From CAVQFD01 sp963724695 (lineage in GTDB: Bacteria > Acidobacteriota > Vicinamibacteria > Vicinamibacterales > CAVVIG01), in NCBI GenBank assembly GCA_963724695.1, contig CAVRVW010000012.1, positions 930,001 through 994,000 of the forward strand: 64,000 bases of DNA. The letters are read 5' to 3'. How positions within the stretch are numbered: position 1 is the first letter of the stretch; the number at the start of each line of letters is the position of its first letter. This document shows positions 8,316 through 18,025 of the stretch, piece after piece. Made by a program: the position numbers and the translations under genes. The notes below the pieces were generated by a model. The model saw only the letters and a list, made by a program, of their open reading frames with translations. It made no database searches and was not told the DNA's origin.

Positions 8316-11207
8316 TCACTCGATCGCGTGTCCGACCGTCAGGCGGTCACGGCCCTGGGCCTTGGCCTGATAGAGCGCGAGATCGGCAGCCTTCAACAGC
8401 GCCTGGACCGTCGGCGCATGCGCGGGGTACACCGCCAGGCCCATTGAGAGCGACGGCACGAAGTCCTGCTCGCCCGGAAAGTCGATGGTCAGGCGCCGTA
8501 CCTCGGTCAGAAGCTGTTCGGCGCGCTCCTGGGCATCCTCCAGCGACGCACCCGGCATCACGAGCACGAACTCGTCGCCCCCCAACCGGCAGACGATGTC
8601 TTCATCGCGGGTTCGACGCTGCAGGCACTGGCTGACCGTCCTGAGGAGAAGATCGCCGGCCTCGTGTCCGAACCGGTCGTTCACCTGCTTCAGCCGATCG
8701 ACATCGAGCATTACGAGGCTCAGCGGCGCTTGAGCCCGCGACGCGCGCTTGAGCTCACGTTCGAGCGCCTCTTCCATGTAGCGCCGGTTCAACAGGCCCG
8801 TGAGCTGATCCCGGATGGACTGGCGCCGCAGGGTGTCCCGCAGCTTCAGGTTGGCGACGGCGAGCGCGACGTGCTCGGCGAGCGTGACCGCCAGGCGACG
8901 GCCTGCGTCCGACGCGAGCGCGCGGCCGCGACCCTCCCCGCGGCCAGCCAGCTGGCGCACGTGCAGCAGTCCGAGCGTTTCGTTCTGCGCCATCATCGGC
9001 ACGCAGACCGACGCACTGGAGGATGCGGCTCCCAGGTGAGGGCACGGAAGACCCGCCGCTTCCGGCGGAAGGTCCGCGAGCTCCGGCGCCTGAGGAGAGG
9101 CGCTCGGACCGTGCGCAGTGTGGGGGCGGCCGCGCCTGAGCGCCCAGCAGTCGGTCGGCTTGAACAGGAACTCGTCCGGGGACAACCCGCCCCAGGTGCC
9201 CGCGGCCTCGATCAGATTGCCGTTCTCGCTGACAAGACAGAGCGCGCCAGCCGCATCCGGGAAGAGCTGTTGCGCGAACTGCGTGACGATGGCCGAAGCC
9301 TCGGACACGCTCATGCAGCTCTGGAGCAGATCGCTCATGTCGTTCAAGAGCGAGATCTCGCGCGTCTGCCGCTCGAGCTCGGCCACCGAGCGGCGCAGGT
9401 GCTCGTTGGCCTCTGCGGCCATCGCCTCGACCCGCTTTCGGTCCGAGATGTCACGCGCGAGGGTCAGCAGGCATTCTTCGTCGCCGAGCCGGATGATCTC
9501 CGTGAAGCAGAGGCCGACCCGCACCTCGCCCGACCAGGTCCGGAACTGGATCTCGGTCCCGAGGCCGCCGCGACCCGCACGGGCCGCCTCGATGAGCGTC
9601 TCGCGATCGGACGGTCGCAGGGTCACGCCGAGGTCCGCCGCGGAGTGCCCGACCACCGCGTCCCTCGAATATCCGGTCAGCTTCAGGAAGCTGGCGTTGA
9701 CATCAACGAATCGTCCGGACTCCACGCTCGTGAGCGAAATCGCATCGGGGCAGGACCGGAAGACATTCGCGAACTTCGCTTCTGACTGCCGGAGAGCCAC
9801 TTCCGTGCGCGACCGGTCAATCGCCGATCCGAGCAGCGTGGCAACGGTCTGCAGGAAATGCACATCGTCGCGGCCGAAAAGTCGCTCGCGGCGGGAGTAG
9901 GCGGCGAGCACGCCAAACGCCCTCGATTGCGCTTCGACGATGGTGACCGCTGCCGCGCCGGTCATCGTCTTGAGGCGATCGGGCAAGGCCGGCGAGAATC
10001 GCGCGTCCCGCTCGAAGTCGTCGACGACGACCGGGACACCGCAGGTCATGGTGTACGCGGCGAGCGTGTGCGGTGCACCGTTGCCGACGTCAGCCTTGAC
10101 GTCCCGGTCCGGCCATCCTGAAGACGCCCGAAGAACGATCAGGTCTCCGGACTTTTCGAGCACTTCACAGGCATCCACGTCCAGGGTCTCGGCGACGAGC
10201 CCGGCCGCTTCGTCGAGCAAAAGCCCCAGGTCGTCGACGACGAGCGCCCGCTGCCCCAGCTTGGCCACTCCGGCCTGATGGGCCGCCCTGACTCGCGAAG
10301 AATGCTCGGCGCGACGGCGTCGAGTCTCGGCCCGGTCGATCGAGACCGCCACGGCGATGATGACCAGTGCCAGGAGCCCGGTGTTCAGCAGCACGAACAC
10401 GGACAGCGTCAACGTAGCGTCCCAGACGCGTGCGCGCTGCAACTCGAGTGTCAGCCACCCGAAGACGAGGGGCCCGGCCACGAGCGCCGCGGGCAGGAAT
10501 CGCACGACGCGACCGCCGGCCGAGTCTGCCGTGACCATCTGCAGCAGCCGCCCGTCCGGCGACGCAGCGAGAACGCCGATGCCCAGGGCGCAGAAGCTCA
10601 GGGCGGCGGAGAACGGGAGGGGCGGCGACCCCGGGAGCCGGTAGAACGGCGCGGCGTCGTAGGCGTAGCCGATGATGGCCACGAGCGACGACAGCACGAC
10701 GCCAAAGGCCAGCAGCTGCGAAGGGCGACGTCCCTTCTTCGTTTCGGCGTCGAGCAGCAGCAGCGCGGCGCCCAGCATCACGAAGGCCAGTGCGGCGTTG
10801 ACGGGCATCGGTCCGCCGAGCACGATGCCCACGGCGTCAAACCATGGTCCAACAGCACCGCCGAGCCAGACCGCCCCACCAGCATGTAGCGACACGAGCA
10901 AGGCAAGAGCGCCTGCGCCCGCGACGAGCGCGGCGCAGATCTGCGTATAGAGCCGGCGGAACGGTACCTGACGTCCCGTCGACAGCCACAGACAGAGGGC
11001 CGACAACAACACCAGCAGCGTCGTGGTGGCCCTGACGGTGCCAAACTCCGGGACCACGGCGAGAGGGGCCGTGATTGCGGGCAGCTGCCCCATCAGCGCA
11101 AAACTGCCGATGAGCAGGACGAGGGCTGCGGTGCCCTTGGCAAATCGCTGAAAACCTGGAGTGCTCAGAGGTGCGGCAGAGCTGGCCATCAAACGCGCGT
11201 AGGGCAT
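8316..11207 (-). CDS. multidomain membrane diguanylate cyclase (GAF-PAS-GAF-GGDEF)
   Basis: About 960 residues. The N-terminal third holds roughly eight hydrophobic segments, forming a membrane sensor. Then come a GAF-like domain (VDACEVLEKSGDLIVLRASS), a PAS domain (LRQSEAKFANVFRSCPDAIS), a second GAF-like domain and a GGDEF domain. The GGDEF motif is intact in CRLGGDEFVLVMPG, with RDED five residues before it matching the RxxD inhibitory I-site. It should make cyclic di-GMP with product feedback. The upstream reading frame is open to 11369, but the ATG at 11207 follows GGAAGG and starts plausible membrane sequence. The gene is free of frameshifts over 2.9 kb. Confidence 0.9.
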   Translation of the reverse strand: MPYARLMASSAAPLSTPGFQRFAKGTAALVLLIGSFALMGQLPAITAPLAVVPEFGTVRATTTLLVLLSALCLWLSTGRQVPFRRLYTQICAALVAGAGALALLVSLHAGGAVWLGGAVGPWFDAVGIVLGGPMPVNAALAFVMLGAALLLLDAETKKGRRPSQLLAFGVVLSSLVAIIGYAYDAAPFYRLPGSPPLPFSAALSFCALGIGVLAASPDGRLLQMVTADSAGGRVVRFLPAALVAGPLVFGWLTLELQRARVWDATLTLSVFVLLNTGLLALVIIAVAVSIDRAETRRRRAEHSSRVRAAHQAGVAKLGQRALVVDDLGLLLDEAAGLVAETLDVDACEVLEKSGDLIVLRASSGWPDRDVKADVGNGAPHTLAAYTMTCGVPVVVDDFERDARFSPALPDRLKTMTGAAAVTIVEAQSRAFGVLAAYSRRERLFGRDDVHFLQTVATLLGSAIDRSRTEVALRQSEAKFANVFRSCPDAISLTSVESGRFVDVNASFLKLTGYSRDAVVGHSAADLGVTLRPSDRETLIEAARAGRGGLGTEIQFRTWSGEVRVGLCFTEIIRLGDEECLLTLARDISDRKRVEAMAAEANEHLRRSVAELERQTREISLLNDMSDLLQSCMSVSEASAIVTQFAQQLFPDAAGALCLVSENGNLIEAAGTWGGLSPDEFLFKPTDCWALRRGRPHTAHGPSASPQAPELADLPPEAAGLPCPHLGAASSSASVCVPMMAQNETLGLLHVRQLAGRGEGRGRALASDAGRRLAVTLAEHVALAVANLKLRDTLRRQSIRDQLTGLLNRRYMEEALERELKRASRAQAPLSLVMLDVDRLKQVNDRFGHEAGDLLLRTVSQCLQRRTRDEDIVCRLGGDEFVLVMPGASLEDAQERAEQLLTEVRRLTIDFPGEQDFVPSLSMGLAVYPAHAPTVQALLKAADLALYQAKAQGRDRLTVGHAIE

Positions 11208-11392
11208 CCTTCCAGTAGAGTGCTGCCGACAACGCCTGCGTTTCACGGGGCGTTGCGGAGCTGGCGCTAGCGCGTCACCGTCGCAAGTTCGATGCCGCGG
11301 CGACCGTGCAAAGCTGCGAGAGCACGCGCGCGAGTGTGCGGATCGGAGACAACAGGCTCGTGATCGCACACTCGGAACTGTGAGGACGCCAC

Positions 11393-13018
11393 ATGGCCAA
11401 ACGCATCATCATCTGCTCGGACGGCACCGGCAACACCGCCATCAAGGGACGAGGGACGAACGTCTTCAAGCTCTACGAAGCGATCGACCTCGTCGGGCAC
11501 CGCACCGATCCGACGCTCACACCGCAGGTGGCGCTCTACGACGACGGGGTGGGCACCGAGAACGTGAAGCCGCTGAAGATCTTTGCCGGCATGACGGGGT
11601 TCGGCCTCGGGCGGAACGTTCGCCAGCTCTACAAGGAGCTGGTGCGCATCTACGACCCGGGGGACGAGATCTACGTCTTCGGGTTCAGCCGCGGTGCCTT
11701 CACGGTCAGGACGCTCGTGGGCCTCATCACCAAGTGCGGCGTGCTGGATCCGAACAAGCTGCCGACCCGTACGGCGGCGGGCCTGCACGCGGCGGTCAGG
11801 AATGCGTACCGGTTCTACCGCCGGTGTTTTCGGACACGGCTCGCCGCGAGCCTGCTCGGGGCCTCCGACCGATCGCACGGCGGAGTTTCGCGCGGCCCGA
11901 TCATACGAGCGCGAGGTTCGGATCAGGTTCGTGGGCGTCTGGGACACGGTCGACGCGGTCGGCCTGCCCTTCCACCTGGCCGACGTCCTCAACAGCACGG
12001 TGCACCGGTTCAAGTTTCCGGACCGCAACCTGAGCTCGAGCGTCGATCGCGCCTGCCACGCGCTGGCGCTCGACGACGAGCGGCACTCGTTCAGCCCGCT
12101 GCTCTGGAACGAGACCGGCGAAGCGGAAGGACGCATCGCACAGGTCTGGTTCGCCGGCGCGCACTCGAACGTCGGCGGCGGGTACCCAAAGCAGGGACTC
12201 TCGCTCGTCGCGCTCGACTGGATGCTGTCAGAAGCCGAGCGCGCGGGCATGCGCTTCAACGAGCACGGACTGAGGACCAACCGGTACGAGCGTCAGGCGT
12301 ACCGGGAGCACGCCAACGTGGACGACAAGCTCTACGATCCGCGTTCGGGTCTCGGCCTCTTCTACCGGTGGCGGATCCGGGACATGCGCGCGCTCTGCCT
12401 GGCGAATGGCGTCGCACCGCGGCTCCACCTGAGCGTCCTGGAGCGCATCGCCCACGGCACCGAGGATTACGCGCCCGGCAACCTCGCTCCGGATGCGACC
12501 GTCGTCTTCACCGAGCCGGACCGCGAACGCCAGAGGATCGGGCGCTTCTGAGCCAGCGGGCGGCGAACGTGCAAGCCGTGCTGGACGGGGCAAGATCCAC
12601 GCATGCGGGGCTGCTGCCCGCGATGAGAGTTCCACGGCTGCTCGGCCTGGCTTCGTACTACGTTTACCTGATCACGTGTACAGCGGTTCTGCTTGCGGCG
12701 GCTGGTGGGATGCGTGTCGCCGCACTGGTGAACCCGCTCGCGATCCTGGTGGGCGTCGGACGGCTGGTCGGCGGGCTGCTGTCGGATCCGGCCGGGCAGC
12801 TGCTGGCCGTCGGCCGGACCCTCGCGGAGGATCGCTCGCTTGCCGGGCTGCTCGTCGCCGGCTTCCTCCTGGCGTATGTCCTGTCCCTCGTCGCGGATCG
12901 TCGGATGAGCGCGTGGTTTTCGGGGTTCTGGTACCACCTGCAGCCGAAGCTGCGGGAGGCCCTCAAGCAGGCGAGGCAGGAAGCGCTGGGAGCTCAGAAA
13001 TTGGGAATTAGGAATTAG
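11393..13018 (+). CDS. DUF2235 / Tle1-like alpha-beta hydrolase with C-terminal membrane segments (frameshifted)
   Basis: The opening KRIIICSDGTGNTAIKGRGT and the nucleophile elbow YVFGFSRGAFTVRTL (G-x-S-x-G) identify DUF2235, the fold of T6SS phospholipase effectors of the Tle1 type. The frame changes near 11860, after which RFVGVWDTVDAVGLPFHLAD and WFAGAHSNVGGGYP follow. It changes back near 12540, leading to two or three hydrophobic segments and a basic end. No T6SS genes are nearby, so a housekeeping lipase or esterase role is as likely. The last residues (GAQKLGIRN) are encoded by a short repeat array. Confidence 0.82.
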   Translation: MAKRIIICSDGTGNTAIKGRGTNVFKLYEAIDLVGHRTDPTLTPQVALYDDGVGTENVKPLKIFAGMTGFGLGRNVRQLYKELVRIYDPGDEIYVFGFSRGAFTVRTLVGLITKCGVLDPNKLPTRTAAGLHAAVRNAYRFYRRCFRTRLAASLLGASDRSHGGVSRGPIIRARGSDQVRGRLGHGRRGRPALPPGRRPQQHGAPVQVSGPQPELERRSRLPRAGARRRAALVQPAALERDRRSGRTHRTGLVRRRALERRRRVPKAGTLARRARLDAVRSRARGHALQRARTEDQPVRASGVPGARQRGRQALRSAFGSRPLLPVADPGHARALPGEWRRTAAPPERPGAHRPRHRGLRARQPRSGCDRRLHRAGPRTPEDRALLSQRAANVQAVLDGARSTHAGLLPAMRVPRLLGLASYYVYLITCTAVLLAAAGGMRVAALVNPLAILVGVGRLVGGLLSDPAGQLLAVGRTLAEDRSLAGLLVAGFLLAYVLSLVADRRMSAWFSGFWYHLQPKLREALKQARQEALGAQKLGIRN

Positions 13019-13031
13019 GAATTGGGAATTC
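12996..13031. repeat. short repeat array, unit GGAATTA/GGAATTG
   Basis: Four to five copies of a 7-8 bp word (AATTGGGAATTAGGAATTAG and on) overlap the 3' end of the DUF2235 gene, whose stop codon lies inside the array. A second word class, GGAGGCTGGAGGC, continues to about 13060. Confidence 0.75.
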
Positions 13032-13099
13032 GTCCCGGAGGCTGGAGGCGGGAGCCTGGAGCCGCGCCTGGCCCCGGCGATATATCATGTTCGGGTCGG

Positions 13100-13501
13100 A
13101 TGAAGCGCCTCCTCTTCCGCCTCCTCTTCGCCGGGCTCGCTGCCGCAACCGTCGCCGCCGGGGCGGCCTCGTTGCGGGCCCATCATCCGTTCTCCGCCAC
13201 CTACGTCCCCGACCGGCAGATCACGATCGACGGGACCGTCGTGGAGCTGGCGTATCGCAATCCGCACGCCTTCATTCACCTGTCCGCGCTGGATCGCGAC
13301 GGACGGACGCGGCGCTGGGCCATCGAGTGGGGCCACCCCGGCACTGAGCGGCGGCTGGGCGTGCCGACCGATGTGCTCAAGATCGGCGACAGGCTCGTCG
13401 TGACCGGCAGCCCGGCGCGCGACCCGGGGGCGTTCCGGATCCTCGGCCGGACGATCGTCCGGTCCTCGGACGGCTGGCGCTGGGCGGGGCAAGCGCTGTG
13501 A
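13100..13501 (+). CDS. DUF6152-family exported protein
   Basis: A 133-residue protein with a signal peptide (about 1-27) cleaved just before the family hallmark AHHPFSATYVPDRQITI. A single beta-rich domain follows, with NPHAFIHL and WAIEWGHP typical of DUF6152. Function is unknown; the conserved His pair at the mature N-terminus could bind metal. Its stop overlaps the next gene (GTGA), placing it at the head of the regulator-kinase operon. Confidence 0.85.
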   Translation: MKRLLFRLLFAGLAAATVAAGAASLRAHHPFSATYVPDRQITIDGTVVELAYRNPHAFIHLSALDRDGRTRRWAIEWGHPGTERRLGVPTDVLKIGDRLVVTGSPARDPGAFRILGRTIVRSSDGWRWAGQAL

Positions 13502-14190
13502 CCGCGATGCGCGTCCTCATCGTCGAAGACGAACCGAAAGTGGCCCGGGCGCTCGAGGATGGGTTGCGGCAGGAGGGCTACGAGACCGTCGTCGAGGCCA
13601 GCGGCGAAGGCGCCTTCTTCCGGATCAGCACCGAGCGTTTCGACGTGGCGCTGCTCGACATCACGCTGCCCGGGCGCGACGGCCTCGAGATTCTCCGGGC
13701 GCTTCGCCGCCGCGATCTGGAGACCCGGGTCCTGATGCTCACCGCGCGGGACACGCTCGAAGATCGGGTGCGCGGGCTCGAAAGCGGCGCCGACGACTAC
13801 CTGGTGAAGCCGTTTGCCTTCACCGAGCTCGTCGCCAGGATTCGGGCCATCCAGCGCCGGGGGCGGTCCACTGATGCGATCCATCACACCGTGGGCGATC
13901 TCGACCTCGATCGTCCCACCCGCCGGGTGACCAGGGCAGGCCAGGCTGTCGATCTCACCACGCGCGAGTTCGACCTGCTCGAGTACCTCATGCGGTTCGC
14001 GGGCGAAGTCGTGTCGCGTGAGACGCTTGGCCGCGACGTGTGGGGCGAGCGATCCCGCACGACCACCCTCGACAACGTCATCGACGTCCACATCGCACGG
14101 CTGAGGCGCAAGGTCGACGCCGAACACGAGGTCAAGCTGATTCACACGGCGCGCGGGGTGGGCTTCGTGGTGCGGGAGGAGGCGCCATGA
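13498..14190 (+). CDS. OmpR/PhoB-family response regulator
   Basis: A receiver domain with acidic residues EDE at 10-12, phosphoacceptor Asp at about 54 (VALLDITLPGRDG) and Lys in DDYLVKPFAF. A winged-helix effector domain follows (about 130-228; LTTREFDLLEYLMRFAGEVV and ending HTARGVGFVVREE). The start is GTG at 13498 overlapping the DUF6152 stop, or ATG at 13507. It overlaps the kinase gene as ATGA. It probably controls the TonB receptor downstream, where a fitting tandem site is present. Confidence 0.93.
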   Translation: MTAMRVLIVEDEPKVARALEDGLRQEGYETVVEASGEGAFFRISTERFDVALLDITLPGRDGLEILRALRRRDLETRVLMLTARDTLEDRVRGLESGADDYLVKPFAFTELVARIRAIQRRGRSTDAIHHTVGDLDLDRPTRRVTRAGQAVDLTTREFDLLEYLMRFAGEVVSRETLGRDVWGERSRTTTLDNVIDVHIARLRRKVDAEHEVKLIHTARGVGFVVREEAP

Positions 14191-15566
14191 AGCGATGGTG
14201 GCAGCACCGGAGGCTGCGGATCCACCTGACGCTCTGGTACGTCAGCGCGATGGTCGTGATCCTCGCCCTCTACGCCACGGGCGTGCTCGCGTTCGTGAGC
14301 GCCAGGGCCTCGGCGTCGCTCGATGCCAGGATCCGCGCCGACTATGTGTGGGCGGCGGAAATGTGGGATCGGCGTGAAGACGGGTCGCTGACCTGGTACG
14401 ACCCGGGCACGCTGCCCGACGAGGACAGCCCCTGGCTGCAGGTCTGGACTGGGTCGGGCGATCTGCTCTTCAGCACGTCCGCCGCCAGGCGCAACCCGAT
14501 CCCGGGCGCCGACGCGCTCGCACTCCAGGCCTCTGGACAGATCGTGCCGATCCGCTCGGCGCAGCCGGACGTCCGGGTATTGAGCCGGCAGGCCGTGATC
14601 GACGGTCAGCCCGTGATCATCCAGGTCGCACAGTCCGAAGCGATGATGCAGGCCGAGTTGACCGACCTGGGCTTCCTCCTGCTCGTGGGCCTTCCAGCCG
14701 GCGTGGCTCTCGCGGGTCTCGGCGGATACCTGCTGGCACGACGCGCGCTGAGGCCGGTCGATCTGATGGCGGAACGCGCGCGGTCCATTACGGCCGCGAA
14801 GCTCGATGAGCGGCTTCCAGTGGACGAGCCCCACGACGAGCTCGGACGTCTTGCCACCGTGTTCAACGACACGCTCGCGCGTCTCGAAGGGGCCTTCGGC
14901 CAGATGGCGCGGTTCACGGGCGACGTCTCGCACGAGCTCCGCACGCCGCTGACCGCCATCCGCACTGTCGGCGAAGTGAGCCTGCGCGAGCCGCGGGATC
15001 CGAAGAGCTATCAGCACGTCATCGAGAGCATGCTCGAGGAGACCGATCGGCTGTCCGGCCTGGTCGACAGGCTGCTCCTGCTGTCGCGGGCGGAAAGCGG
15101 CCATGCGCCCCTGACGCGCGAGGCCATCGACCTCGCGGCTCTCGCCGAGGAAGTGGCGGGCCACCTCGGAGTGCTCGCGGAAGAGCGCGACCAACGGATC
15201 GTGGTCGACCGCAAGGCGCTGGCGCGAGTCGTCGGGGACCGGGTGATGCTGCGACAGGCCCTCATCAACCTGGTCGACAACGCCATCAAGTACAGCCCTT
15301 CAGGATCCGTGATCCGCATTGGCGTGGACGGATCGGCCAACGCGGCGATCGTCGAAGTCCAGGATTCCGGCGCCGGGATCGCGCCCGACCGCCGCGAGCG
15401 CATCTTCGACCGCTTCTACCGCGGGGCGAATCACGGCCTCAGGGGCGGCGCCGGCCTCGGGCTCAACATCGCCAAATGGACGGTCGAGGCCAACCTCGGT
15501 CAGCTCGCCTACGAGCCGCGCACCACCGGCGGCAGTACCTTCCGCATCACTCTTCCTGCCGCATAA
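14187..15566 (+). CDS. HAMP-containing sensor histidine kinase
   Basis: A 459-residue classical kinase. Transmembrane helix 1 is at about 12-36, a periplasmic sensor region follows to about 160, and helix 2 is at about 165-188. HAMP follows (RRALRPVDLMAERARSI), then HisKA with phosphoacceptor His at about 249 (DVSHELRTPLTAIRT). HATPase_c carries the N box (NLVDNAIKYSPSG), G1 (VQDSGAGIAP), F box and G2 (GAGLGLNIAKW). The ATG at 14187 overlaps the regulator stop. With the regulator it forms a translationally coupled pair directly upstream of the siderophore receptor. Confidence 0.94.
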   Translation: MKRWWQHRRLRIHLTLWYVSAMVVILALYATGVLAFVSARASASLDARIRADYVWAAEMWDRREDGSLTWYDPGTLPDEDSPWLQVWTGSGDLLFSTSAARRNPIPGADALALQASGQIVPIRSAQPDVRVLSRQAVIDGQPVIIQVAQSEAMMQAELTDLGFLLLVGLPAGVALAGLGGYLLARRALRPVDLMAERARSITAAKLDERLPVDEPHDELGRLATVFNDTLARLEGAFGQMARFTGDVSHELRTPLTAIRTVGEVSLREPRDPKSYQHVIESMLEETDRLSGLVDRLLLLSRAESGHAPLTREAIDLAALAEEVAGHLGVLAEERDQRIVVDRKALARVVGDRVMLRQALINLVDNAIKYSPSGSVIRIGVDGSANAAIVEVQDSGAGIAPDRRERIFDRFYRGANHGLRGGAGLGLNIAKWTVEANLGQLAYEPRTTGGSTFRITLPAA

Positions 15567-15603
15567 GCGAAGCCGGTCGACGATCCAAAACCAGCCTCCT
15601 GAC

Positions 15604-15626
15604 GAAGAATTCAGCAATTCTTCACG
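15604..15626 (+). promoter_or_regulatory. putative OmpR-type regulator site upstream of the TonB receptor
   Basis: GAAGAATT-CAGC-AATTCTTC is a perfect 8-bp inverted repeat (15604-15623). Within the same stretch TTCAG (15610) and TTCAC (15621) are direct repeats at an 11-bp period, the tandem half-site spacing bound by OmpR/PhoB winged-helix dimers. It lies between the two-component genes and the receptor start, so control by the adjacent regulator is the simplest hypothesis. Confidence 0.45.
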
Positions 15627-15682
15627 TGGCCCCTTTGTCGGCTCCGATAGAGTCGTTCCCGTTTCTCTATGGAGGCGCAGGC

Positions 15683-18016
15683 ATGAGGGTGATGAGGGGA
15701 CTGTTCCGTGCCAGAGCGGCACTGCTGATAATCGCGTTCTGTGCTGTGGCGGCCGAGAGCGGCGCACAGCAGCTCTCCGTCTCGGGGACCGTGCGCGACA
15801 GCACGGGCGTCATTCCCGGAGCGACCGTCACATTGACCTCCAGAGATGGTGGGGTATCCACAACCACCACCGATGCTTCCGGCGCCTATCGCTTCGACGG
15901 ACTGTCGGCGGGCAGCTACGAAGTGGCGTTCTCGATGCGCGACTTCGAGCCGGATGTCCGCAACATCACGCTCGGCCCCGACACGCCGCCAGTGGACGCC
16001 CTGCTGGGAGTGGGCCGCGTGGCCACCTCGCTGACTGTCACTGCCGTGGCGGGCAAAGCGACCGCCACGCGACTGCCCGTGCCCAACGACGATGTCCCCG
16101 CCCAGGTGAGCTCGATTCCCCAGGAACTGCTGCGGCAGCAGGCCGTCAACAGCATCGGCGAGGCGTTGAAGAACGCGTCGGGCGTGCAGGCGTTCCGCTG
16201 GTATGGGGCCTACGAGCAGTTCACCATTCGCGGGTTCAACGACCCGGACCGTGACGGCAGCAACGTCATGCTGGTCGACGGGATGCGCATGGGAGGCAAC
16301 CGCTACGGGACGCAGACCAACAATGTGCAGAGCATCGAAGTGCTGAAGGGACCGAGCTCGGTGCTCTACGGCAGGGGCTCGGTCGGCGGTGCGATCAACA
16401 TCGTGCGAAAGAAGCCGCAGGCCGTCCGCGCGTACGACTTCAGCTACCGGCTGGGCAGCTTCAACACGCATCAGGCGGCGGGTGGTGCCACAGGCGCGAT
16501 CGGGAGCAACAGCCGCCTCCTCTATCGCGTGGATTCCAGCTTCGAGACGAGCGCCGGCTGGCGCGACGCCGGCGCGGATCGGTTCAACCTGTCGCCCTCG
16601 CTCACCTGGATCATGGGCGACCGCGCGCGGCTCTCGCTCAACCAGACGTTCAACCGCGATCAATTCGACGGCGATGGCGGCCTGCCGCTCAATATCGTCG
16701 GCCTGCCCGACTACGACCCCGAGCTCCGCCTGAGCCTGCCGCAGGACCGCGTGCTCGTGGAGGACTCGCAGACACAGGTCGTCTTCCAAGCCACGCTGTC
16801 GCCGGCCTGGGAGTTCCGTAATTCCTCCAGTTTCCAGCGCACGAGCGACCGCTACTTCGTCACCGAAGGCCTGTACGGCGACCCCGACGCGAACCTGGTG
16901 TTCCGCGAGCCCCTGGACTTCCACCATTCGCGCCGGCCGGTGCAGAACCAGTCTGAGCTTGTCGGCCACGTGGACAAGCTCGGACGCCACAACCTCCTGT
17001 TCGGCTACGAGTTCCAGCGCGACAAGTACCGGACCGACGTGACGGCCGGCGACGATCCGGACTGCCTGTGCGGCTACTGGTGGCTGACGATCGCGCCCAT
17101 GGACCTCGCGACGCTCCAAGAGACGCAGACGCCGCTCGACCTGGAGACCGTCGAGCGCCAGACGTTCGTCAACGACCGCATCAATTCGTTCTACGTGCAG
17201 GACCAGATCGATGTCGCTTCGCAAGTGAAGCTGAACATCGCCGGCCGTTTCGACGACTACTACCGCACTGTCGATCGGGAGGGAGGCCTGCCGTTCACCC
17301 CGCAGCGCCGCGACCAGACTGCGTTCACCTACAGAGCCGGCCTGGTCTACGCGCCGCGCTACGATCAGCAGCTCTACGTGGCCACGTCGACCTCGTTCAC
17401 GCCGGTCACCACCGTGCCCGCGGATGGATCGCCGCTGGATCCCAGCACGGCGCGCAACTACGAGATCGGCCACCGCTGGCAGGGGTGGAACGGCCGCGTG
17501 GACACGAGCGTCGCCTTGTATCACACGACCCGGAACAACCTGAGCGTCAGGGAATCGGTCGTCGGCTACATTCAGATCGGAGAGCAGACGGCAAAGGGCG
17601 TGGACCTCGACGTCAACGCGAACCTCTTCGCCGGGACGAACCTGATATTCAACTACGGCTTCGCGCAACCGCGCTTCGAGGACGCCGAGGAGCTGACCGG
17701 CTTCACGCCGCGGTACGTGCCGAAGAACACGCTCAACGTGTGGCTGAGAAAAGACTGGAACAGCGGGCTCAACGCGGCCTTCGGCACGCGCTATGTCGGC
17801 GACCAGTTCGCCAACAACGAGAACACCCTGGAGCTCGAGGGGTACGGACTGGTGTCAGCGGCAGTGGGCTACCGCGCCAGATGGTGGGAGTGGTCGCTGA
17901 ACCTGGAGAACCTGCTGGACCGCGACGGCTACTTCCTGCCCGGGCACTTCAGCAACCAGGCGTTCCCCGGGCCCCCGATCAACTTCATCAGCACGATCCG
18001 CTTCAGGTTCTCGTAG
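15683..18016 (+). CDS. TonB-dependent siderophore receptor with N-terminal CarboxypepD_reg domain
   Basis: A 777-residue outer-membrane receptor. The signal peptide (to about residue 29) is followed by a carboxypeptidase-regulatory-like domain (SVSGTVRDSTGVIPGATVTL). The plug domain follows (IGEALKNASGVQAFRWYGAY, MLVDGMRMGGNR and VLKGPSSVLYGRGSVGGAIN), then a 22-strand-type barrel ending NFISTIRFRFS with terminal aromatic-rich sequence. The pattern is of the ferrichrome/siderophore class. GGAGG lies 7 bp before the ATG at 15683. It sits behind a two-component pair and a possible regulator site, so its expression is probably signal controlled. The window holds no siderophore biosynthesis genes. 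Confidence 0.92.
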   Translation: MRVMRGLFRARAALLIIAFCAVAAESGAQQLSVSGTVRDSTGVIPGATVTLTSRDGGVSTTTTDASGAYRFDGLSAGSYEVAFSMRDFEPDVRNITLGPDTPPVDALLGVGRVATSLTVTAVAGKATATRLPVPNDDVPAQVSSIPQELLRQQAVNSIGEALKNASGVQAFRWYGAYEQFTIRGFNDPDRDGSNVMLVDGMRMGGNRYGTQTNNVQSIEVLKGPSSVLYGRGSVGGAINIVRKKPQAVRAYDFSYRLGSFNTHQAAGGATGAIGSNSRLLYRVDSSFETSAGWRDAGADRFNLSPSLTWIMGDRARLSLNQTFNRDQFDGDGGLPLNIVGLPDYDPELRLSLPQDRVLVEDSQTQVVFQATLSPAWEFRNSSSFQRTSDRYFVTEGLYGDPDANLVFREPLDFHHSRRPVQNQSELVGHVDKLGRHNLLFGYEFQRDKYRTDVTAGDDPDCLCGYWWLTIAPMDLATLQETQTPLDLETVERQTFVNDRINSFYVQDQIDVASQVKLNIAGRFDDYYRTVDREGGLPFTPQRRDQTAFTYRAGLVYAPRYDQQLYVATSTSFTPVTTVPADGSPLDPSTARNYEIGHRWQGWNGRVDTSVALYHTTRNNLSVRESVVGYIQIGEQTAKGVDLDVNANLFAGTNLIFNYGFAQPRFEDAEELTGFTPRYVPKNTLNVWLRKDWNSGLNAAFGTRYVGDQFANNENTLELEGYGLVSAAVGYRARWWEWSLNLENLLDRDGYFLPGHFSNQAFPGPPINFISTIRFRFS

Positions 18017-18025
18017 AGCGCGCTT

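Noticed and set aside
15611..17668. 685-codon open frame antisense to the TonB receptor
   Set aside because: Composition is Arg/Val/Glu/His-rich without motifs. It is a typical high-GC shadow of a well-supported gene.
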